Assembly (NCBI RefSeq): GCF_014651035.1
Contig: NZ_BMWC01000011.1
Location: 124,001-188,000, forward strand
Source of the DNA: Streptomyces lomondensis
GTDB lineage: Bacteria; Actinomycetota; Actinomycetes; Streptomycetales; Streptomycetaceae
Direction of reading: 5' to 3'
Length of the DNA: 64,000 nucleotides
The notes beneath the pieces are model-generated. The model did not search any database. It was not told the DNA's origin and saw nothing but the letters and a program-made list of their open reading frames with translations. Shown here piece by piece: positions 27,898 to 35,610 of this stretch; the first letter of the stretch is position 1, and each line of letters starts with the position of its first letter. A program made the position numbers and the translations under genes.

Positions 27898-27987
27898 GCG
27901 AGGGCTTCGGTCTTGCGAGGGCTTCGATCCAGGGCTTTGATCCTGCCAGGGCTGCGATCCTGCCAGGGCTGCGATCCTGCCAGGGCG
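27898..27987 (+). repeat. Tandem 17-bp repeats downstream of phoU
   Basis: Three units of GATCCTGCCAGGGCTGC at 27939-27955, 27956-27972 and 27973-27987 (last one truncated), preceded by degenerate copies (GCGAGGGCTTCG-type) from about 27898. It may act as an unusual 3' region of the phoU transcript; such short tandem arrays vary in copy number between strains. Confidence 0.78.
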
Positions 27988-28100
27988 TGAAAGGGTCGGG
28001 TGGGGGTCGGCCGGGGCGCGCGGGCGCCTCAGTGCGCCGTTGATGCGCCCAGGGGAACGGGCATCCAATGGGCACAGGCACCAGCCTTGAGGAGGGACCC

Positions 28101-28256
28101 ATGGCCGAATCCCCCAGCACCATGCCCGACCCCACGCAGGACCGCGAGACCGAGCAGCCCGCCGAGATCAGGAGCCTGCCCCTGGTCGCCGCGTGCGGCT
28201 GCGGCTCGGGCTGCGGCTGCGGGTGCCAGTCGGGCAGCCCCTGCCAGTGCGGCTGA
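28101..28256 (+). CDS. Small Cys-rich protein, 51 aa
   Basis: The acidic, Pro/Thr/Glu-rich N-terminal half is followed by a tail with seven cysteines alternating with glycine and serine (ACGCGSGCGCGC, PCQCG). The density and CxC spacing suggest metal binding of metallothionein style, or alternatively a modified peptide; neither is proven. A good GGAGGG ribosome site precedes the ATG. A hairpin follows, then a DUF4242 (nickel-binding type) gene, which makes a metal role more plausible. Confidence 0.72.
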   Translation: MAESPSTMPDPTQDRETEQPAEIRSLPLVAACGCGSGCGCGCQSGSPCQCG

Positions 28257-28294
28257 CGCACGTTTTTGTACGACCTGTACGACCTGTCTGTCTG

Positions 28295-28324
28295 TAGGGC
28301 TCCGGCTGGGTGGCCGGGGCCCTA
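28295..28324 (+). terminator. Hairpin after Cys-rich gene
   Basis: Arms TAGGGCTCCGGC (28295-28306) and GCCGGGGCCCTA (28313-28324) pair over 12 bp with one G-T, around a six-base loop. Likely terminator or mRNA stabiliser between the two small genes. Confidence 0.65.
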
Positions 28325-28427
28325 CGGCGTTGTGGGTCGCCTTTGTGGCCGTACGGGCGGAGCATGGAACGTACGGGGGCGCCACAGCAAACGCCGTAGC
28401 GGGCCGTACGGGAAGGAGGCGCGGGCC

Positions 28428-28679
28428 ATGGCCAAGTTCATGGATGTCCACCACGGCATGAAGGGCATCACGGAAGAGCAGCTGCGCGAGGCCCACGACG
28501 CGGACCTCGCCATAGAGAAGGAAGAGCGCGTCCACTTCGAGAAGGCCTGGGCGGATCCGGAGTCCGGCCTCGTCTACTGCCTCTCCGAGGCCCCCTCGGC
28601 CGAAGCGGTCCAGCGCATCCACGAGCGGGCGGGGCACAAGGCGGACGAGGTTCATCCGGTGCCGTTGTCGGTTCAGTGA
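28428..28679 (+). CDS. DUF4242 protein, SCO4226-like nickel-binding protein
   Basis: 83 residues, ferredoxin-like alpha/beta fold family. It begins MAKFMDVHHGMKGIT and ends with a GHKADEVHPV segment; the paired histidines and acidic residues are candidate metal ligands. The S. coelicolor homologue SCO4226 was reported as a nickel-responsive, nickel-binding dimer (from memory), and location next to phoU matches. Strong GGAAGGAGG ribosome site. Confidence 0.88.
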   Translation: MAKFMDVHHGMKGITEEQLREAHDADLAIEKEERVHFEKAWADPESGLVYCLSEAPSAEAVQRIHERAGHKADEVHPVPLSVQ

Positions 28680-28755
28680 GGTGGTCGGTTCAGTGAGGCG
28701 GGGGTGAGGGCCGGGGCTCGGCCCCGGGCCCCTGCCCCGACCGTCGGTAGGGGCC

Positions 28756-29334
28756 TTACGCCGAGGCGCGGTACTCCGCTCGAGTCAGCGACCAGACCTG
28801 GACCGGCTGCCCGTGGGCGGGGACGCGAGTGGTGCGGTCGTGGGCCAGGCCAAGCTTGGCTATGACGCGCGCCGAGGCGTGGTTGTCGACGTGACAGACG
28901 CTGACGACGCGCTCCAGACCCACGGCGTCGAAGGCGAACGCCAGGACCTCCCAAGCCGCCTCGGTGGCATAGCCCCGGCCCCAGGAGCGGCGGCGCAGCC
29001 GCCATCCGATCTCCACCGCGGGCATGATCTCGGGCAGATAGGCCGGGACGGCCAGTCCCACCCAGCCGATCAGCTCACCGGTCGCGGTCTCCTCGGCGGC
29101 GAACAGGCCGTAGCCGCGCTCGTCCCAGCACGCGCGCGTCCGAGCCAGTGCCGCGGCGGTCCGCTCCCGGGTGCCGGGCGAGCCGTCCCCGATGTACCGC
29201 ATGACCTCCGGGTCGGCGTCCATCTCCGCGAGCGGGTCGAGGTCGGCCTCGGTCCACTGACGCAGCCGGAGCCGTTCGGCGTGGCGCTCAGGGCGCTCGG
29301 GGCGCTCTGGGGTGGTGCGTCGGCGCGTGATCAC
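28756..29334 (-). CDS. GNAT-family N-acetyltransferase (RimJ/RimL type)
   Basis: 192 residues. RimJ-like Gcn5 fold: opening RLRLRQWTEADLDPLAEMDADPEVMRYIG, acetyl-CoA segment RRRSWGRGYATEAAWEVLAFAFD, and ISVCHVDN..S..VIAKLGL-type motif (CHVDNHASARVIAKLGLA). Acetylates an amine of unknown identity. The GTG start (29334-29332) overlaps the TGA of the DinB gene as GTGA, so the two are coupled. Confidence 0.9.
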   Translation of the reverse strand: MITRRRTTPERPERPERHAERLRLRQWTEADLDPLAEMDADPEVMRYIGDGSPGTRERTAAALARTRACWDERGYGLFAAEETATGELIGWVGLAVPAYLPEIMPAVEIGWRLRRRSWGRGYATEAAWEVLAFAFDAVGLERVVSVCHVDNHASARVIAKLGLAHDRTTRVPAHGQPVQVWSLTRAEYRASA

Positions 29335-29978
29335 TGCCCTACTCGGCCGTCGATCCGCTCGCGCAGGAGGTCGGCGTGGCCGCAGTGGCGGGCGTACTCG
29401 GCGATCTGCGCGAGCAGGACATCGCGCAGTTGGAGTTGTCCGCCGGGTTCCGGGCCGAGGTCGGAGTGGCCGGCGTTGAGGGTGCCGAGGTCGGTGACGC
29501 CGGCGAGGTAGCGGTCGGTGAGCTCCGCCTCGGTCCGCCACTGCCGCCAGGCGTCCTCCACGATCGCCGGGTCCGGGAGCGCGCCGTTGAAGGCGCCGTC
29601 GCGGTCCTCGTCGGTGCGGTACAGGTTCGGCGCGTCATCGCCCGCCATCACCCGGCGGAAGTGCCGCTCCTCCTCGGTCAGGTGCCGCACCAGCCCGAGC
29701 AGGGACATCGTGGACGGCGGTGCGGAACGCCGGGCCATCTGCTCGGCGTCCAGGCCCGCACACTTCATTTCCAGGGTGAGACGGTAGGCGCGCAGGTAGT
29801 CGAGGAGAATCCCGCGTTCGTCGGCAGGCGCGGCGTCGGTCTCGCGGGGGTCGTCGTCGGGGTCGACCCACATGTCGGGGTAGATGGTCGACTGCGTCCA
29901 GCGCGTCGTCGCTTCTTCACCGGCGTGCTCGTCTTCACCGGCGTACTCATCTGCAGTAGCGTGCTCACCCGGGACCAT
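29331..29978 (-). CDS. DinB-family protein (DUF664)
   Basis: 215 residues. Four-helix DinB/YfiT bundle (about 60-210) with putative metal histidines at GLVRHLTEEERHF and EYARHCGHADLLRERIDG. Members are thiol-dependent transferases or unknown; in actinomycetes the thiol would be mycothiol. A charged N-terminal extension precedes the fold. The start ATG at 29978 is a judgement, without a clear ribosome site. Confidence 0.85.
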   Translation of the reverse strand: MVPGEHATADEYAGEDEHAGEEATTRWTQSTIYPDMWVDPDDDPRETDAAPADERGILLDYLRAYRLTLEMKCAGLDAEQMARRSAPPSTMSLLGLVRHLTEEERHFRRVMAGDDAPNLYRTDEDRDGAFNGALPDPAIVEDAWRQWRTEAELTDRYLAGVTDLGTLNAGHSDLGPEPGGQLQLRDVLLAQIAEYARHCGHADLLRERIDGRVGQ

Positions 29979-30048
29979 GCGGGCATGGTGGACCGGGTCG
30001 GTGCGGGCCCGCCACCCAATATCCGTCCCGTCAGCCGGTATCGCGCCC

Positions 30049-30438
30049 TCAGCGGAGCTGCTCGGCCAGGGTGACGATGATGCCGCTGGGGCCGTGGACG
30101 TAGCGGAGCCGGTACAGGTCCTCGTGCTGGGCCACTTCACCGACGAGTTCGGCACCGTGGGTGCGCAGGCGGGCGACTGTGTCATCGATGTCGTCGACGG
30201 CGAACATGAGGCGCCGTAGGCCCGGGGGGCGGTGCGATCTCCGGCTCGGTACGGATCGCCGCCGGTCAGTGGAACTTGGTCAGCTCCAGCAGGCCGCAGC
30301 CGTGCGGGGTCCGCATCATCGCGATGTCGCCCCTAACGCCGTCGAGCCCTACGACCTGGGCGGCCCAGGGTCCTCCACGGGCATGGTGGCGGGGAAGTCG
30401 GTTACAACGATGCCGATGTGGTCCATGTGTAACGCCAT
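30049..30438 (-). pseudogene. Broken VOC (glyoxalase-fold) protein gene
   Basis: The minus strand starts MALHMDHIGIVVTDFPATM, a typical VOC opening, then loses the middle of the first beta-alpha module. It resumes in another frame (VVGLDGVRGDIAMMRTPHGCGLLELTKFH), hits a TGA, and finishes in yet another frame (LMFAVDDIDDTVARLRTHGAELVGEV...SGIIVTLAEQLR). An internal deletion, a frameshift and a stop indicate a dead gene. The DNA has no other reading. Confidence 0.82.
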
Positions 30439-30645
30439 GAGCTTGAGGGCAGCACGGGTGCTGCCTGGTGTGGTGACACTCTGATGTCGATCAGCAGGCT
30501 GCTCATCGAAGTCCATACTGGCGCAGAGCATTTGTTTTTCAGCTGCTGTATTCCTGGGCGAGAAGGTTCGGTGGCCCCTTCTGCGTGGCCCCTGAGCTGT
30601 AGGAATTCGCTGGTCAAAACCGGGTCGGTACGGGATGCTGCACGC

Positions 30646-31230
30646 GTGATCGAGCGAGAAGCCGCCGTTCGAGCCGTCGAAGAGCAGCTGGAACGCGACT
30701 ATCAGCAGTGGCGGGCTGTGAGCGCGGAAGCAGTGAGGATGGCTGTGGTCCGTGTCAAGGAGCACGAGCTGGTGTGGATCGTCTCCTGGCAGTCCGAGGA
30801 CTTCGTACGCACCCGGAACTCGAAGTACGCGCTGATTGGCAACGGGCCGTATCTGGTCGACCGCGTCGACGGGGGATTGCACCGGATCGGCGTCGTCTCC
30901 GCGGTAACCGGAGAGTGGGAGGCCGACTACCGGGTCCGGATACGCGGGCTGCCGGTGCACACCGCAGTGGACGATCTACACGATGCGCTCCGCGAAATCG
31001 CGCCTACGCGCGGACGCATGCATGCTGTGCGGACACTGCGCCAAAGACTGCCCGTGCTCTCGCCCGCGGAGGCCATCGAATACGTGAGCGCGTTGTTGGA
31101 GGGTGATGCACCCGCCCGCCTCGTGGCCGTCGCCACCAAGGAACTTGTGGAGCCTCTCAACCCGGTACTTGCGGTGAAGACCGTTCTGAGCGGGACGACG
31201 ATCCGAGCCGGTCAGAGACCCGAGGGATGA
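30646..31230 (+). CDS. YrhB / Imm35-domain protein
   Basis: 194 residues. The N-terminal half (about 1-105) matches the YrhB/Immunity-35 domain: REAAVRAVEEQLERDY, VWIVSWQSEDFVRTRNSKYALIGNGPYLVDRVDG and SAVTGEWEADYRVRIRG. The C-terminal half is helical and unassigned. Imm35 proteins may be immunity proteins of contact toxins, but no toxin gene is adjacent. No clear ribosome site at GTG 30646. The 3' end overlaps a broken DUF3885 gene on the other strand. Confidence 0.78.
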   Translation: MIEREAAVRAVEEQLERDYQQWRAVSAEAVRMAVVRVKEHELVWIVSWQSEDFVRTRNSKYALIGNGPYLVDRVDGGLHRIGVVSAVTGEWEADYRVRIRGLPVHTAVDDLHDALREIAPTRGRMHAVRTLRQRLPVLSPAEAIEYVSALLEGDAPARLVAVATKELVEPLNPVLAVKTVLSGTTIRAGQRPEG

Positions 31231-31640
31231 CTGGAAAGCCAGTCGGCATGCCAATCGCGCATCTGGTCCCGCTCGTCGGGCGTGGCGAGGAAGATGTCGG
31301 CGCCACCGTCGTAGGGGTGGTGGATGCGCTGCATGCGGGTGTCGGTGATGAGGATTCCCGCCACCTTGTCGTCGGCGGTATCTCAGAGCAAGTCGTCGAT
31401 ACAGCCGCGCTGCCAGAGCCAGCGGGCAGCGAAGACGTGGCAGTACGTGCGGAACTCAGGGTCTGGATCGTCCTCCACCAGCATGCTCTGCCAATTCTCG
31501 TGACGGGTTCCAATGACGGAACCTCGGCTTCGGTCGTCCAGAGGGGAGTGATGACATACACGTCCGCACCAGCGACAACTCATCGAGGACGGTGTTGTAA
31601 CGCTCCAGGACGACGTGTACTCGCTCTCGTCCTCCGCACG
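31212..31640 (-). pseudogene. Broken DUF3885 gene
   Basis: The minus strand contains DUF3885 pieces spread over three frames: EDESEY, LERYNTVLDEL, ADVYVITPLW..EAEVP, then WQSMLVEDDPDPEFRTYCHVFAARWLWQRGCIDDLL. After an in-frame TGA at 31383 the same frame continues as DTADDKVAGILITDTRMQRI to a normal-looking end (LSSHPSGL, stop 31212). Several frameshifts, a nonsense codon and loss of the N-terminus show decay. Confidence 0.78.
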
Positions 31641-31649
31641 CACAGCAAC

Positions 31650-31726
31650 AAGCCCCCTACCAACGGAGACCCGCAGGCAGGGGGCTTCTTCAGCTCTCGA
31701 GTTACTTCTTCTTGCCCTGGGTCTTG
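31650..31726 (-). repeat. Hairpin plus KKK-stop tail, copy A (island border)
   Basis: The hairpin AAGCCCCCT (31650-31658) / AGGGGGCTT (31679-31687) is followed by TTACTTCTTCTTGCCCTGG, the complement of a QGKKK-stop gene end. The arrangement and sequence repeat copy B at 37599-37674 (gpmA 3' end and terminator) with the last 25 bp differing at one base. Read on the minus strand the frame here ends KIPDKTQGKKK; the gene it belonged to is not recognisable. Confidence 0.6.
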
Positions 31727-31887
31727 TCGGGGATCTTGGTGGCCTGCGTTTTCGCTGTTCAGGAGCAATGGGCACGTGCGCCTGGTAGTCGACGTTGGTC
31801 ATCATCGGCCACTGTCGAGCGACCTCGGACGGCCCAGGGACGGCCCGAAAGCTGGGACTTACTCGTCGCTGCCGGCCACCTGGACCA

Positions 31888-32214
31888 CTACGCGCCGGGG
31901 GCCCGGTACTGGACTTGCCCGGCCTTGCGCAGGGCATCCATGGTTTCGTCGATGCTCAGGAGGACGGTCGTCTCAAACGAGCTGAGTGCGCCGCCTCCGC
32001 TGATCGCCAGGGCGACCGCGGCCATGGAGACGTTGTCGGGGGCCTCCCACAAGTTGTAGCCGTCGTGTGTGCCGAACGCGTACCAGAAGCCGTGTAGCTT
32101 GCCGCCGACGGACTCGATGTACGACTGAGCGGCCTTTGCACGGTCCTCGGGGTGGCCGATGAGTCTCGCCCAAGTCTCCGGCGTGTAGCTGAACCTTGAT
32201 AGATAGAGCGGCAT
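31888..32214 (-). CDS. GYD-domain protein
   Basis: 108 residues. Dimeric alpha/beta-barrel GYD family: starts MPLYLSRFSYTPETWARLI, YIESVGGKLHGFWYAFGTHDGYNLWEAPDNVSMAAVALAISGGGALSSFETT. Function unknown; possibly small-molecule binding or detoxification. ATG 32214 was preferred to the adjacent ATG 32217 because GGGAG then sits five bases upstream. Confidence 0.88.
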   Translation of the reverse strand: MPLYLSRFSYTPETWARLIGHPEDRAKAAQSYIESVGGKLHGFWYAFGTHDGYNLWEAPDNVSMAAVALAISGGGALSSFETTVLLSIDETMDALRKAGQVQYRAPGA

Positions 32215-32593
32215 CATGTCTCCCTTTCGTCCCAGCAAGGGATGCCCCCGCAGGGTGAGAGACGCCCCAAAGGGCGCGCGCATCTCCCCCGAATGGCCGG
32301 GATGATGACCGGCATAGCCACTGCCGTGAGCGACTCCACCCGCATCGGAACTACAGCATCGAAGCCCTCAGCTTGGGAAGCCTGGGTTGTCTACGAGTGG
32401 TCGCTGAGCTGACGTGCGGTGGCGCAGCCCCGGAGCCTGACAGGCTGGCGCCCTGGTCCCCGCCATTCCCCGTGGTTCCCTGCACGATCTGGCACGGTTC
32501 TGGCACGATCTCTTCGTCTGCTTGTAGCAGTACTGGGCCGGTGCCTGGCCGGTATGCGAAGGCTGGGCAGTGGCCACGCGATGGGGAGGGGCA

Positions 32594-32956
32594 ATGAGGA
32601 TCAAGGACCCGGAGTACCCGACAGCGGTCGAAGCGGCTGTGGAGATCCTGCGGGAGTGGGCCCGTCGGGGACAGACCGTCACGTACGGGGAGTTGAGCGC
32701 CGAGTTGGCGGTACGGGGCTTCGACTCCATTCCGCCTCACCGCGGAGTTATGACCTACCTGCTCAAGGATGTCTGCCTCCACCGTAACGAGGACGGACGA
32801 GCACCGATGCTCTCGGCGATCGTGGTGAACAAGGCGAGCCGAGAGCCATCCGACCAGTTCTCCGGCCTTGCTCGAAGCCTGCCCTTCTCCCGGCCGGCCA
32901 ACTGGACCTGGCGGGACGAGCAGCAGCAGGTGTTCGCTCAGCACCGCGAGGAATGA
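32594..32956 (+). CDS. Conserved hypothetical protein, 120 aa
   Basis: Soluble protein with no assigned domain. The phrase REWARRGQTVTYGELSAELA and a later PPHRGVMTYLLKD segment are vaguely like the winged-helix of alkyltransferase-like proteins, but the PCHR active-site motif is absent and the likeness may be chance. GAGGGG precedes the ATG. It reads toward an IS630 scrap. Confidence 0.7.
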   Translation: MRIKDPEYPTAVEAAVEILREWARRGQTVTYGELSAELAVRGFDSIPPHRGVMTYLLKDVCLHRNEDGRAPMLSAIVVNKASREPSDQFSGLARSLPFSRPANWTWRDEQQQVFAQHREE

Positions 32957-32979
32957 CGTCAGCCCTCGCCACTCGCTTC

Positions 32980-33029
32980 AGGAGTTCGATCCGATTCCCC
33001 TTCGGTGCGGCCAGCGACTGGTGCGATGA
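32980..33029 (+). repeat. Diverged 50-bp direct repeat, copy 1
   Basis: Starts AGGAGTTCGATCCGA and shares about three quarters of its bases with 33934-33984, including CTGGTGCGA at the end. The two copies flank an IS630 remnant and a tiny two-gene unit. Confidence 0.55.
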
Positions 33030-33039
33030 CTGGACAGAA

Positions 33040-33240
33040 CCATTGGTGGCCCCGGACCTGGCGGCCGACGAGCGGATGCGGCTGGAATGCGTGCGGCTGT
33101 CGGCACAGGGTCGGATAGCGCCCGAGATCGCGAAGATCGTCAACCGGCACGTGGCCACCGGCGTGCCGGGCTGCGCCGGTTCCTCGACGGCGGATTCGAT
33201 GCGCTGGCGGATGCGCCCCGTTCGCACTGGCCTGCGTGCC
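33040..33240 (+). pseudogene. IS630-family transposase N-terminal fragment
   Basis: Reads VAPDLAADERMRLECVRLSAQGRIAPEIAKIV..HVAT in one frame, then after a frameshift near 33160 FLDGGFDALADAPRS in another. Together these match the N-terminal helix-turn-helix of IS630/Tc1-like transposases (LxxGxxxxEIAxxxxxxxxTVxRxxxRFxxxGFDAL). The catalytic DDE domain and inverted repeats are missing. Confidence 0.78.
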
Positions 33241-33365
33241 GCCCTATCCTGACCAGCCATGCGCCGCGATGCCCGGCCTGACGTGTGGCCGGGTATCGCG
33301 GGCTCAGCGCCTCTGACGTGTGCGCACTGCTACCGCGAATTTTCACTTCGCTGGCAGGAGATCTC

Positions 33366-33455
33366 ATGCCCACAGGCCCAAAGCACCAACGCTTTATCTT
33401 CGTCGAGTTCAACGAAGACGGGCGGGAGAGCGGCTATTGCGAGGACTGCCGTTAA
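33366..33455 (+). CDS. Mini-protein, 29 aa
   Basis: Begins MPTGPKHQRFIFVEF, with two close cysteines near its C-terminus. AGGAG lies eight bases before the ATG, and the stop TAA overlaps the start of the next small gene as TAATG. Good ribosome site and coupling support translation, although the length is minimal. Unknown function. Confidence 0.5.
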   Translation: MPTGPKHQRFIFVEFNEDGRESGYCEDCR

Positions 33456-33604
33456 TGATCGAGGAAGACCATGACGGCGACGGAGGCAGCGAGTCGCTAA
33501 GCGTGCATGACGCGGCAGACATCTGGCTGTCGAAGGGGCTGAACGAGGACTACATGTTCGGCTACAACGACTCTGAGTTGAAGCGCGCCGCCGGTCTCAG
33601 CTGA
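33455..33604 (+). CDS. Small acidic protein, 49 aa
   Basis: Acidic N-terminus (MIEEDHDGDGG) and the C-terminal pattern HDAADIWLSKGLNEDYMFGY...ELKRAAG, which resembles short proteins recurring in Streptomyces accessory DNA. Its ATG overlaps the stop of the 29-residue gene, so the pair forms a coupled micro-operon. Confidence 0.62.
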   Translation: MIEEDHDGDGGSESLSVHDAADIWLSKGLNEDYMFGYNDSELKRAAGLS

Positions 33605-33933
33605 ACTACGACTCGCTGCGTCGGCCTTCGGTTCCCGCACTGGCCTGGGTGCCGCTCCCATGCGAGCGGTCACCTGAGAACACCGCTCCGAGGCGAAGGC
33701 CCTTCCTCAATCACGGTGAGGGTGTGCCTTCGTCATGTTTCTGATGAAGCTAGCAATATGCCCGTCTTCGACTCGCGGCGTCGTGCCGCCCGGTGCTTAG
33801 AAGAAGCGGGAACATGGTGTGGTGGCAGTCAGCCAGCACGCCGTCGGCGCCGTGCCGGGCTGTTGAGTGCCGCTGGCGTCCGCCGTAGTTGCCGTCACTG
33901 CCGTCGGCGTCGACGGCGTCTGACCACCGCATT

Positions 33934-33984
33934 AGGAGTTCGATCCGAGCCCGTTTCGGCTGCTGCCGTCGCCTGGTGCGACGG
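33934..33984 (+). repeat. Diverged 50-bp direct repeat, copy 2
   Basis: Partner of 32980-33029; the first 15 bases (AGGAGTTCGATCCGA) are identical, later bases partly diverged with one insertion. Confidence 0.55.
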
Positions 33985-34019
33985 CCGGACCGGGGCGCTG
34001 GTGTGCGCCCCGGTCCGGC
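33984..34019. terminator. Strong hairpin, 15-bp arms
   Basis: Perfect arms GCCGGACCGGGGCGC (33984-33998) and complement (34005-34019), six-base loop. No T-tract follows; it lies between small plus-strand genes and the convergent gene at 34198, so it may stop both transcripts. Confidence 0.65.
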
Positions 34020-34197
34020 GTCGTTGATGTCAGCCGTGGATGTCAGGTCGCTCCTCGATGCGAACTACGGGCAGGGAGGTCGCTGAGGTCATTCGCGCTG
34101 GCCATGAGGTCGCTAGTGACTCCTGGCCGTCACCTGCAGTTGCCGCAGTTGCTGTACTTCCGTGCTGTACTACAACAGCTCCACGCCGCGCGCATCT

Positions 34198-34830
34198 TCA
34201 GCATGAATCCCGCGGCCTCGGCGGCAGTTCCTGACACATTACCAACTGGAATTCATTGTAGGCGTCAATGAACCGCTCTTCCTGGAACTCAATACGCGGG
34301 CTTGTTGGAGGTGGGTCCCACAGCGATTTCGGGAGCGAAGCGGAGACTGCACGGCTCGCATTCACGGCGTCATAACTTCCGTAGACATACACGGAATTCA
34401 GACTTCCCTGATACGCCGAGCGAGCCTCATCCCATGCACTCCTGTCAAATTTACAAGGAATCTTCTTGGTGCAGTTTGAAATTGCATCGCTCGTTTCAAC
34501 GGCGAACCGGTCGGCCGAGTTAAGGAATTTGCTGTAGACTTCCGCACGCTTTTCTCGCTCTTCCGACCTGCGCTCTTCCTGAGCCTGAGACTCCTGCGCC
34601 TTCTCGGTCGACCTAGATTGCTGCCATGCCGCAAGCCAGGAGAAACCTCCGGCTATTACAGCACCAACCACAATCCCTATGAGACCGATTAGGACATCCG
34701 ATTTCTTGCCGTCTGAGACGGATGCATTACCGCCCGATGAGCTCGAATTGGTGTTACTGGAATCGGTAGAAGCATCATCAGCAGTAGCGTCCTGGCTAGG
34801 CGATCCCGACGCATCATCCGGCGAAGTCAT
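34198..34830 (-). CDS. Single-pass membrane protein with coiled coil, low GC
   Basis: 210 residues: a Ser/Asn/Asp-rich N-terminal stretch (1-43), one membrane helix (about 46-68, VLIGLIGIVVGAVIAGGFSWLAA), a charged Gln/Glu/Arg coiled coil (about 70-105), and a soluble domain with four cysteines. The codon use is much less GC-rich than flanking genes, indicating transfer. No family recognised; the architecture resembles small membrane-anchored proteins of mobile islands. Confidence 0.72.
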   Translation of the reverse strand: MTSPDDASGSPSQDATADDASTDSSNTNSSSSGGNASVSDGKKSDVLIGLIGIVVGAVIAGGFSWLAAWQQSRSTEKAQESQAQEERRSEEREKRAEVYSKFLNSADRFAVETSDAISNCTKKIPCKFDRSAWDEARSAYQGSLNSVYVYGSYDAVNASRAVSASLPKSLWDPPPTSPRIEFQEERFIDAYNEFQLVMCQELPPRPRDSC

Positions 34831-35388
34831 GCGTCAGATTATAAGTGTCAACCGCATGACCGCCTCATCAGTTCCTTTCTGCGCGCTTGCATCTGTCCAC
34901 CGAGGTCGGCGTAGCGACTTTGGCCAGGAGCTGCTTTGGCGCGAGTGATCATGGCCCCGTAAGCTTCCGGCGCGTCGGGCAGCCTGTTGACCTGCCCGTT
35001 AAAGCACAACGTTGGGGCCATGATCTTCGAGGCTCGCGCCAAAGTGGCTGGCTAAAGTCGCGGAGTCGACCGCCCCAGCCGAAGAGGGTTTCTCCCGTCC
35101 CATGCCCGCACTCGCCAGCGCGCCGCCTGGCGCGGCCAGCCGGGGCGAAGACAGAGGCGGGCCGCGCAGCGGCGGCGCGCGCCCGCGCCGTGCGCGGGCC
35201 TTGAACCAGTAGAGAAAGTTGTAACTCAGTCGGGGAGCCGGGGCCGTCGTGCCCGGATGGCTACTCGCTGCGGGCGCCGTCGTAGCACTCGGACGCCATG
35301 GTGTGCCGACGCGACGGCGCCCCGATCCGACGAGAACCCCGAACCCTCCGCAGTCTGCGGCCTCGGACCCGCAGCGCAGGATGTACGC
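34831..35388. other. Intergenic region with MITE-like repeat and GC-rich palindromes
   Basis: About 560 bp without a convincing gene. It holds the 148-bp inverted-repeat element and a very GC-rich stretch with short palindromes (35110-35205) whose meaning is unclear. Confidence 0.45.
34914..35061. mobile_element. MITE-like 148-bp inverted-repeat element
   Basis: Interrupted inverted repeat in three matching blocks: GCGACTTTGGCCAG (34914-34927) with 35048-35061 (13 of 14), CTTTGGCGCGAG (34934-34945) with 35033-35044 (exact), and GATCATGGCCCC (34947-34958) with 35014-35025 (exact). The core holds a smaller GGGCAG/CTGCCC hairpin and no gene. The form suggests a miniature inverted-repeat transposable element or a collapsed insertion sequence. 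Confidence 0.68.
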
Positions 35389-35586
35389 CTAGGCCGCCTC
35401 GACGACCTCGTCCCGCATCGCAGCGGCCCACTCCGCGACCAGATGCTCGTACCGGCCGCGCTGTTCGCCGTAGAGCCAGCCGCCGCACGCTACGACGAGC
35501 ACACGGATCTCCTCGTTCACGACGGCAGCAGACCGCGCGGAACCGGGGAGTGGGGAGTGGTGGACAAGTCGTAGAGCCACGGCCAC
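35389..35586 (-). CDS. Small hypothetical protein downstream of GntR gene
   Basis: 65 residues from GTG 35586. The C-terminal part, NEEIRVLVVACGGWLYGEQRGRYEHLVAEWAAAM, is a plausible amphipathic helical unit and resembles small proteins that follow GntR regulators on Streptomyces integrative elements (impression from memory). It lies 24 bp after the regulator stop in the same direction. No good ribosome site. Confidence 0.5.
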   Translation of the reverse strand: MAVALRLVHHSPLPGSARSAAVVNEEIRVLVVACGGWLYGEQRGRYEHLVAEWAAAMRDEVVEAA

Positions 35587-35610
35587 GCAGTGACGGCGAA
35601 TGCCCCGGGG

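Larger units (their letters stand above)
33605..34197. other. Gene-poor stretch with repeat and hairpin
   Basis: About 590 bp with no convincing coding region. It contains the second copy of the 50-bp direct repeat and a perfect 15-bp-arm hairpin, listed separately. Confidence 0.5.

Noticed and set aside
27939..27987. 17-bp repeats after phoU as a CRISPR array
   Set aside because: Units are directly tandem without spacers and no cas genes are present.
31383..31385. In-frame TGA in the DUF3885 gene as a selenocysteine codon
   Set aside because: The gene also has other frameshifts and no selenocysteine-type context, so simple decay explains it.
32594..32956. Alkyltransferase-like DNA repair protein
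   Set aside because: Only a loose TVTYGEL resemblance; the PCHR or PWHR motif is missing.
35100..35210. GC-rich palindromic stretch as a transfer (clt) or replication locus of a mobile element
   Set aside because: Short palindromes are common in such GC-rich DNA, and no transfer or replication gene is nearby.
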